From contig CM037879.1 of NCBI GenBank assembly GCA_021292165.1, positions 260,903,921 to 260,967,920 of the forward strand: a stretch of DNA of 64,000 bases. The letters run 5' to 3'. The notes beneath the pieces were generated by a model, which saw nothing but the letters and a program-made list of their open reading frames with translations, had not been told where the DNA came from and made no database searches. Positions 58,133 through 64,000 of this stretch are shown here, one piece after another; the stretch's first letter is position 1, and each line of letters begins with the position of its first letter. The DNA comes from Shinisaurus crocodilurus (taxonomy: Eukaryota; Chordata; Lepidosauria; Squamata; Shinisauridae). A program made the translations under genes and the position numbers.

Positions 58133-58294
58133 TAGTATCTCTCCCAGATGCTCACTGTTATCACCTAACTGGAAATGCTTAGAAATGGCCCTATAGAAAG
58201 CAAGATCTCCTCCATTTTATTAGTTTTATTACATTTATATCCCACCCGTCCTCCAAGGAGCTATGGGTGGCATGAACGGCTCATCTTGGAGGAC

Positions 58295-58495
58295 ATGTAC
58301 CAATGGCTACTAATCATGATGGTTATATATTACCTCCAGTATCAGAGGTGGTATGACTCTGAGCACAAGGTGCTGAGGAACATGACCAGGATAGCGCTAG
58401 GCACACACAGGCGCTGTCCCCACGGGTGGGAACAAGATGCTGCTGGACTAGTTGGGCCAATGTTTCACCAGCGTTCTACTTATGTTCTTATCTTC
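58295..58495 (+). mobile_element. LINE 3' UTR fragment (39490 type), plus
   Basis: CCAATGGCTACTAATCATGA, CCTCCAGTATCAGAGGTGGT, TGCTGCTGGACTAGTTGGGC, ending near TTCTACTTATGTTCTTATC. Confidence 0.68.
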
Positions 58496-58600
58496 ACAAG
58501 AACTCTGTGAGATTGATTCAGCTGAGAGAGGGAGTAGCTAGCCCAAGATCACCCAGCAAGCTTGGTGTCAATTTTGGTTCCTCTCAGATTCTCATTTTTC
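58496..58600. repeat. Old SINE core fragment
   Basis: CAAGAACTCTGTGAGATTGA and CTAGCCCAAGATCACCCAGC resemble the CORE/Sauria-type middle region. No head or tail was found. A similar piece near 58960-59040 includes GAGATTTGAACCCAATTCTC. Confidence 0.45.
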
Positions 58601-59041
58601 CAGTCATACATTCAGTTCATCCCAAACTTTTAGAATTTCTCCAGCCTTAAGTTTGGTTTATCCCAAACATGGATTTTTTAAAAAAAAGTTTGCGTGAAAA
58701 TTCATAAGCATTTTTGTTGCACAATTCCCCTAATACATGCATTTTTGCCTAATATCCACATTTTTGCAAGTAATTTTCTTAATATAATGAATTTGAATAT
58801 TATATTCCCTAATATATGCATTTTTTAAATTGGAGAATTCCATTACAAAATTCAGAGAAGAGTGAATATTGAAGGATAACTGAGTTTCGGTTCACAGAGT
58901 GGTTTGAAATAGCAAGCATAGATAAATTAACATTAAAATACAAAATGAATTAATTTCTCCCACATCCCTGGTGGAGATTTGAACCCAATTCTCCCCAACT
59001 CTACTCTGACACCACTATAACCATACTGCACTCTTCCCTAG

Positions 59042-59172
59042 CCTGGTGCCCTCCAGATGTGTTGAACTGCAACTCCCATAATTCCCAGCCACACATGGTT
59101 ATTGGCCATGTTGGCTGGGAGTTATGGGAGTTGCAGTCCAACATATCTGGACGGCATCAGGTTGGGGCAAGC
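59042..59172. mobile_element. Family B palindromic MITE
   Basis: CTGGTGCCCTCCAGATGTGT pairs with the right end ATCTGGACGGCATCAGGTTG. The arms carry CTGCAACTCCCATAATTCCC and GGGAGTTATGGGAGTTGCAG. Confidence 0.85.
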
Positions 59173-59805
59173 TGCCATCCTGGCTCTTTTCCCTGGGATG
59201 TCTCCTCATTTGATTGTAAAGCCAGTTTGAAGTTTGCGCAGCCTGTACAAGTTAACGCAAAATGTGGTAATGGCTAGATATTTCTCTCTTTCTGTCTATT
59301 GACAACAATAGGATTTTTTTTAGCTGCTTGAGAAAGAAACAAAAAGCTTGATTACACCCCACTGTGGCAATGCCCACCAGACGTGCCTCAAGACTATGTT
59401 CCGACATATTGTTCAGCTTCTAGGGTTGACGTGTAGCAATATTCTTGTTAGTGGCAATATCGCACACCATCAGTCTTTTTAAATCCCATGTATATGAATG
59501 AGATAATGATTATCTATGCAAGATTACAGTCCAAGTAAGCATCTCAGTTTCTTATGAGGTAGCTAAAATACAGATGGATGCAATAAAGTGCTTTTCTCTA
59601 TACAACGTGTACGTTTCAACATGAAAGCATTCCTTGATGATGGATTTTAGAATTGCTTCGGTATCCCAAGAAGCTCCCCCTCCCCACCTCAAAATCTAGA
59701 CTGTGCCATATAAAATCCATCTCGAATACAGGGAAGATTTCAGATCCTATTTGGGGCCAGAGTCACAATCATAATAATTAGTCTCTGTTTCTGGATGCCT
59801 ATGCT

Positions 59806-59806
<1 letters not shown>

Positions 59807-59837
<31 letters not shown>
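59807..59837. repeat. (GA)n microsatellite
   Basis: About 15 GA units. Confidence 0.9.
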
Positions 59838-59843
<6 letters not shown>

Positions 59844-59914
59844 TCTGACAAGATGGAATAAAACTGCTGCCTCTGCGGGTTCTTTGAGCAGGAATTACAT
59901 TGCAGTGCAGCACG

Positions 59915-59916
<2 letters not shown>

Positions 59917-59949
<33 letters not shown>
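59917..59949. repeat. (GT)n microsatellite
   Basis: About 16 GT units, 80 bp from the GA run. Confidence 0.9.
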
Positions 59950-59950
<1 letters not shown>

Positions 59951-60092
59951 CAATAATGGCAGTAGAGTTAAGAAATATCTCTGTAAGCTGTTGCAGATGA
60001 AAATGGCTGGAAGAAAAACAAGAAGCAAAATCCTCCAGAAAGTTCTTCTGGGCAAGTCCCACTGGAATGAAAGAGAGCTGCAGTAGAGCACA

Positions 60093-60345
60093 TAGTGAAC
60101 ATAAGAAGAGCCATGCTGGATCAGACCAAAGGTCTAACTAATCCAGCATTCTGTTCACACAGTTGCCAACCAGCTGCCTGTGGAAAGCCCATAAGCAAGA
60201 CATGAGTGAAACAGCAGTCTCCTACTTGTGTTCCCCAGCAACTAGTATTCAGAGGCATATTTGCCTCTGCTACTGGAGGTAATACTTAGCCGTCATGACT
60301 AGTAGCCATAGACAGTCTTATCCTCTTGGCCTTATCCACAATTAC
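60093..60345 (-). mobile_element. LINE 3' UTR fragment (39490 type), minus
   Basis: GTGAACATAAGAAGAGCCAT, GTTCCCCAGCAACTAGTATT, CATGACTAGTAGCCATAGAC. Confidence 0.75.
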
Positions 60346-60729
60346 ATGGGCTAGGGGAGGGGAGCTCCCCTAAGCTTGGCCCTTGTCATGACCTAGATCA
60401 GGGACAGTTCCCCGAACCTTTGCAAAAAAAAAGAAGCCAGGCCCACACCTGTGGGATTTCCTGCACAGCACCCTCTGAGCAGTGCTTTGAATTCAAGACT
60501 TGGATGAAAACTAATAGCAGAACTATCACAGGAGATTTTGAAAACGCGACTAAAAACTCAAGTGTTTTCCGTCAACAATGAAAAAGAACAGGACTGGGTA
60601 GATCTGGCAAAACTTGCTGTTCAGACTGAGGCAGCTTCTTATTCGATATTTTCTTGTCTGGTTCAGATACTCAAGTTTAAAATACATGTGAATTTAATCA
60701 TCCTGCTTTTGAATTCCCACCCCAGCCCA

Positions 60730-61130
60730 TTTATTTCATTTCTATCCCATCCAATAGGCAAAGCTCTCTGGGTAGTTAAATTAAAATTAAAAATTAAATC
60801 ATTTAACATGATTAAAACAACATAATATAAAGTCTTTAACATACAAAAAAACAAAACAATGTAAAATATCTAAAACAATTACCAATAAAATACCAGCACC
60901 CAATAAAACAACTGACATTAAAAGCCTCATCCTATGCCATCGAATGCCTAAGAGTATAAGAAAGTCCTTAATCTGGTGCTGAAAACATGGCCATGTTGGC
61001 GCCAGGCAGACCGCAGTGGAGAGAGAGCATTCCACAATCAGGGGGCCACCACCAAGAAGGCCCTCTCCATTGTTGCCATCCTCTGAACCTCCCTTTGAGG
61101 AGGCACTCAGAGGAGGGCCTCAGATGTTCA
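60730..61130 (-). mobile_element. CR1/L2-like LINE 3' end, minus
   Basis: The minus strand near 61030-61090 encodes RAFLVVAPLIVECSLSTAVC-like sequence. The 3' UTR extends to CTATCCCATCCAATAGGCAA. Confidence 0.65.
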
Positions 61131-61465
61131 TCATATGGGGAATGGGTTTCAAAAACTGGGTTAGCGTTCACTCTGATTTGTGTTAACCATGGTTCAGGGC
61201 AGTAAAAAGTAAGGTCTAACTGTGACAAAAGAAGGGTGGATTGTGTGAAAGTGTGCACAAAAGGGAAGGGGCTAGGGCAGGAGTGCATGATCCATTTTCT
61301 CCCTCCTGCTTCCTTAATGCTACTTAACAACCAAGCTAGTGTTTTTTCTGCACTGGCCTGGAGCTGGGAAGCTGCTGATCGGACAAGCCCAAAGCTAAAC
61401 TTGTAAACCAGGCTTTCATGAGCAAATTGTAAGTGAATTCTACTGTATAGGTGCAAATCGGGGGT

Positions 61466-61590
61466 GGGGAACCTGTGGGCTTCTAGATGTTGTTGGACTA
61501 CAACTCCCATAATCCCTGACCATTAGCCATGTTGACTGGGGCTGATGGGATTTGGAGCCCAACAAGATCTGGAGGGTGTAAATAATTGTG
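61466..61590. mobile_element. Family B palindromic MITE
   Basis: Starts GTGGGGAACCTGTGGGCTTC. Carries GGACTACAACTCCCATAATC and the weaker partner GGGATTTGGAGCCCAACAAG. Confidence 0.75.
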
Positions 61591-62274
61591 CTTCCACCAT
61601 ACTGAAACTCTTCCTTATATTTGAAATAAAGAAAGCAGCACCTTCCAGGTTTTTTTTTTTTTAAGCCTGTAACAGACACATCATATGCAAGATTAATGCA
61701 GCAGCTCTTGTCCTAAATAACCACATCTGCAGTTTCTGCCGTTTAACTTTGCATTTTTGATTTTCTTTAAAAAAATGAAGCCATTTTTATTTTATTTTTT
61801 ATGAAGGGAGGACATTTTTAGGTTCATGCTTTAAAAAGTTGTTTTAGCAGGCATGCAACTTTAGGAAAAGGTGAAGGAATGGAGCACTTGACCATCAAGA
61901 CACTCAACAAAGTGTTCCTGTTGTAAGTTTCTCTGCCTCCCTGAAAAAAGTCTCATCATTTTCTTAAGCACACACTGTCCCCCTTGGGACTTGCGAGGCA
62001 TTGCCTACTTGAGACATTTGATCTTTCCTACCTAAATGGAGAATTCTGAAACCATCCCTGAGCCTCAGCGCCTCATTATCTGGCAGTGTAACCTGTTGCT
62101 ACCCCGAGGCTGATACTGGCTTCAGTTTCATTGCAATAAATTGGGAGCAAATGACTCAAGTTTGGTGTGTTAGCAACTGGCACTGTATCCTGGTTTATTC
62201 TAAGATTTGAAATTTCTAACAAAAATAGTGGTCTGGGGGACCCCCTAACATTGCATTTGTCATACTCCGCTCCA

Positions 62275-62415
62275 ACCTTCCCCAACTTGATTCCCTCTAG
62301 ATGTGTTGGAACGCAAACCCTGTCATTCCCAGCCACCATGACCATTGGCCATGCTGGTTGGGAAAGATGGGAGTTGTAGTCCAACGCACCTGGAGGGAAC
62401 CAGAGTGGGGGAGAC
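62275..62415. mobile_element. Family B palindromic MITE
   Basis: CTTCCCCAACTTGATTCCCT, inverted at the right as GAGGGAACCAGAGTGGGGGA. The arms carry ATGTGTTGGAACGCAAACCC and GGGAGTTGTAGTCCAACGCA. Confidence 0.8.
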
Positions 62416-62616
62416 TGCTCCAGTGCTCCATTCTCAAGGTATAAGTACAGTGGATCTGAGTGTGAAATGAGGAGCGGGGGGAAATTTCAATGTGTGCCAT
62501 ACAAAACCATTTTTTTTCCAGCGTAAGAAACATGGGAACCTGGTCTTTTCGATGGGTTCAACACACCTTTTCCAACATGAAGTTGGCAAGCATGATTTCT
62601 GGTTCTTACCTGGCAG

Positions 62617-62829
62617 CAGGGGAGGCTGGTGACTCCTGTGTCAGTGGGGCTCCTTATCCAGTGCAGCTTTTATTCTGAGCTTTATAGGAGCTATCCATGG
62701 TGCTCCATGGTGGCGAACCTATTCTGGGGGTGGTGGAGGACAGCACCATGGATAGCTCCTATAAAGCTCAGAAGAAAAGCTGCAACGGATGAGGAGCCCC
62801 ACTGACACAGGAGTCACCAGCCTCCCCTG
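62617..62829. mobile_element. Palindromic hAT MITE (family A), copy 7, perfect TSD
   Basis: Starts CAGGGGAGGCTGGTGACTCC and ends with its exact reverse complement, GGAGTCACCAGCCTCCCCTG. Flanked by CCTGGCAG on both sides (62609-62616 and 62830-62837), a perfect 8-bp duplication. This copy best supports the hAT assignment. Confidence 0.93.
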
Positions 62830-62896
62830 CCTGGCAGATGGTAGTGGGGGGTGGGGGGCAGCCATGCATCGCAGAATTATAGCCTGTGAATGAGGC

Positions 62897-63069
62897 AGGC
62901 CTGTGGCTCACGCTGGCTCAGCTTGTCTGAGCGTGGAAAGCTAAGCAGGGTCAAGCCTGGTTATTACTTGGATGGGAGGCCCCCTCCTCTAGTTTCCTGC
63001 ATTGAGCAGGGGGTTGGACTCGATGGCCTTGTAGGCCCCTTCCAACTCTATGTTCTATGAATCTATGAA
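62897..63069 (+). repeat. 5S-rRNA-derived SINE with CR1-like tail, copy 4 (most complete)
   Basis: Starts GCCTGTGGCTCACGCTGGCT and continues CAGCTTGTCTGAGCGTGGAA, aligned with the 5' half of 5S rRNA. Then come AGCTAAGCAGGGTCAAGCCT and GGTTATTACTTGGATGGGAG from the 3' half, the linker, and the CR1-like tail ending in ATGAATCTATGAAT. The box A/intermediate/box C region is largely retained, so Pol III initiation is possible in principle. Confidence 0.88.
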
Positions 63070-63660
63070 TGGACAAAGAGTTGTTCTAGTCCAACCCTGT
63101 CCAAAGGCAAGCCTATCTATCCCTACACCCCAACTTATGCAATCAGGGCATGAGCATTGGGAGTGGGGATAAGGGTACACTTTACTACAGCTGGGAGATC
63201 CAGGGGGCAATGTGGCCCAGGCTGCAACCCCACTACTGTATGGGGGGGGGGGATTAAGGCAAAATTGTAGATCATACTTAAGGACAGTTATAGGAACTTT
63301 TTCTCTCTGTTATCTGTGTACCTATTGTCCTGATCTTCTGACATTTGCTGGAACCGATCTGAAGGCAGCAGTGTTAGAGCAGAACAAGCAACATTCTGAA
63401 CAGTGAGTTGCTGCTGGTCCAGGCCCTTCTCTAGAACAGAGCGTGCTTGAGCAGCTAAAACTAGTAGAGAGAGAAAAGAAAGTTGTGAGACATGCTCCCT
63501 CAAAAGCTACTAGTCCCAAAGTTCTTTGTGCATGGGCAGGGGGGAAGGAGAGCTGGAAGGAGGGACAAAAGTGCCATAATGATCACGACCATTGACCCCA
63601 GGGACAGTGGGAGCCACTGCTGCTGATTTACAGACCCAAAATATATGTAAATGTATAGTA

Positions 63661-63676
63661 CAGAGAGAGAGAGAGA

Positions 63677-63723
<47 letters not shown>
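63661..63723. repeat. (AG)n microsatellite
   Basis: About 30 AG units with two AAAG interruptions, directly upstream of the Sauria SINE at 63724. Confidence 0.9.
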
Positions 63724-63726
<3 letters not shown>

Positions 63727-63995
63727 AGTGTGGCGTAGTGGTGAGAGTGTTGGACTGGGACTCGGGAGATCCGGGTTCTAGTCCCCGCTCAGCCATGAAA
63801 CTCACTGGGTGACTTTGGGCCAGTCACTGACTCTCAGCCTAACCTACCTCACAGGGTTGTTGTGAGGATAACATGGAGAGGAGGAGGAGGAAGACTATGT
63901 AAGCCGCCTTGGGTTCCTTGCCGGAAAAAAGGCGGGGTATAAATATAATAAATAAAAATAAATAAAATAAATAAATAAATAATAAAATAACACAA
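63724..63995 (+). repeat. Sauria-type SINE, full length, after an AG microsatellite
   Basis: Plus strand. Head GTGGCGTAGTGGTGAGAGTG (box A region), then GGGTTCTAGTCC (box B). Core CTCACTGGGTGACTTTGGGC and CAGGGTTGTTGTGAGGATAA. Tail AAGCCGCCTTGGGTTCCTTG, then GGCGGGGTATAAATA and (AAATA)n to near the window end. Confidence 0.92.
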
Positions 63996-64000
63996 TAGTT

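Noticed and set aside
62897..62985. Possible 5S rRNA gene.
   Set aside because: Many substitutions, no terminator, and fused to a CR1-like tail, so it is a SINE head.
63724..63800. Possible tRNA gene (boxes A and B present).
   Set aside because: Continues into the Sauria SINE core and tail; no cloverleaf closure.

Overview
This window is vertebrate genomic DNA, almost certainly from a squamate reptile (lizard or snake). The strongest sign is full-length Sauria-type SINEs: a tRNA-like head, a core, and a tail ending in a G/C-rich block plus AATA/AAAT repeats. These sit beside CR1/L2-group LINEs, an OC1-like hAT transposon and many hAT and Harbinger-like MITEs. No prokaryotic feature, CRISPR array, rRNA/tRNA gene or intact viral gene is visible.

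Only one host gene is supported. Two consecutive coding exons lie on the minus strand, at 25214-25363 and 4147-4351. They encode part of an ankyrin-repeat/BTB protein of the ABTB2/ABTB3 family, best matching ABTB3 (BTBD11). Each exon has a polypyrimidine tract, an AG acceptor and a GT donor. The serine codon split between them (A|GT) restores one continuous frame. The 20.9 kb between them is an intron. Everything right of 25363 (at least 38.6 kb) reads as the preceding intron, and everything left of 4147 as the following intron. The rest of the gene is outside the window.

The introns are layered mobile elements. Main groups: (1) a ~205-bp palindromic hAT MITE with 7 copies, several with 8-bp target-site duplications; (2) a ~130-bp palindromic hAT MITE carrying the ACTACAACTCCCAGC-type motif, about 10 copies; (3) ~400-bp Harbinger-like elements with 3-bp TAA/TTA duplications, and shorter relatives; (4) OC1-like, GACTCG-rich and other hAT elements; (5) a Tigger/pogo-like mariner element; (6) 5S-rRNA-derived SINEs with a CR1-like tail, 4 copies; (7) tRNA-derived SINEs, 4 copies; (8) Sauria SINEs, 4 copies; (9) two copies of a non-LTR retrotransposon 3' end encoding a C-terminal C2H2 finger, plus many CR1/L2 fragments. 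Several insertions are nested with exact duplications, which fixes their order.

No new multi-gene system was found. The least explained structures are: a 1.23-kb region bounded by 67-bp inverted repeats differing at one base (43651-44878); a pre-miRNA-like hairpin (37484-37538); a CpG-rich, exon-like block between inverted transposon ends (12799-13755); a 42-bp minisatellite in an open frame (30492-30745); and a hAT element with dense subterminal GACTCG motifs (53872-54558).
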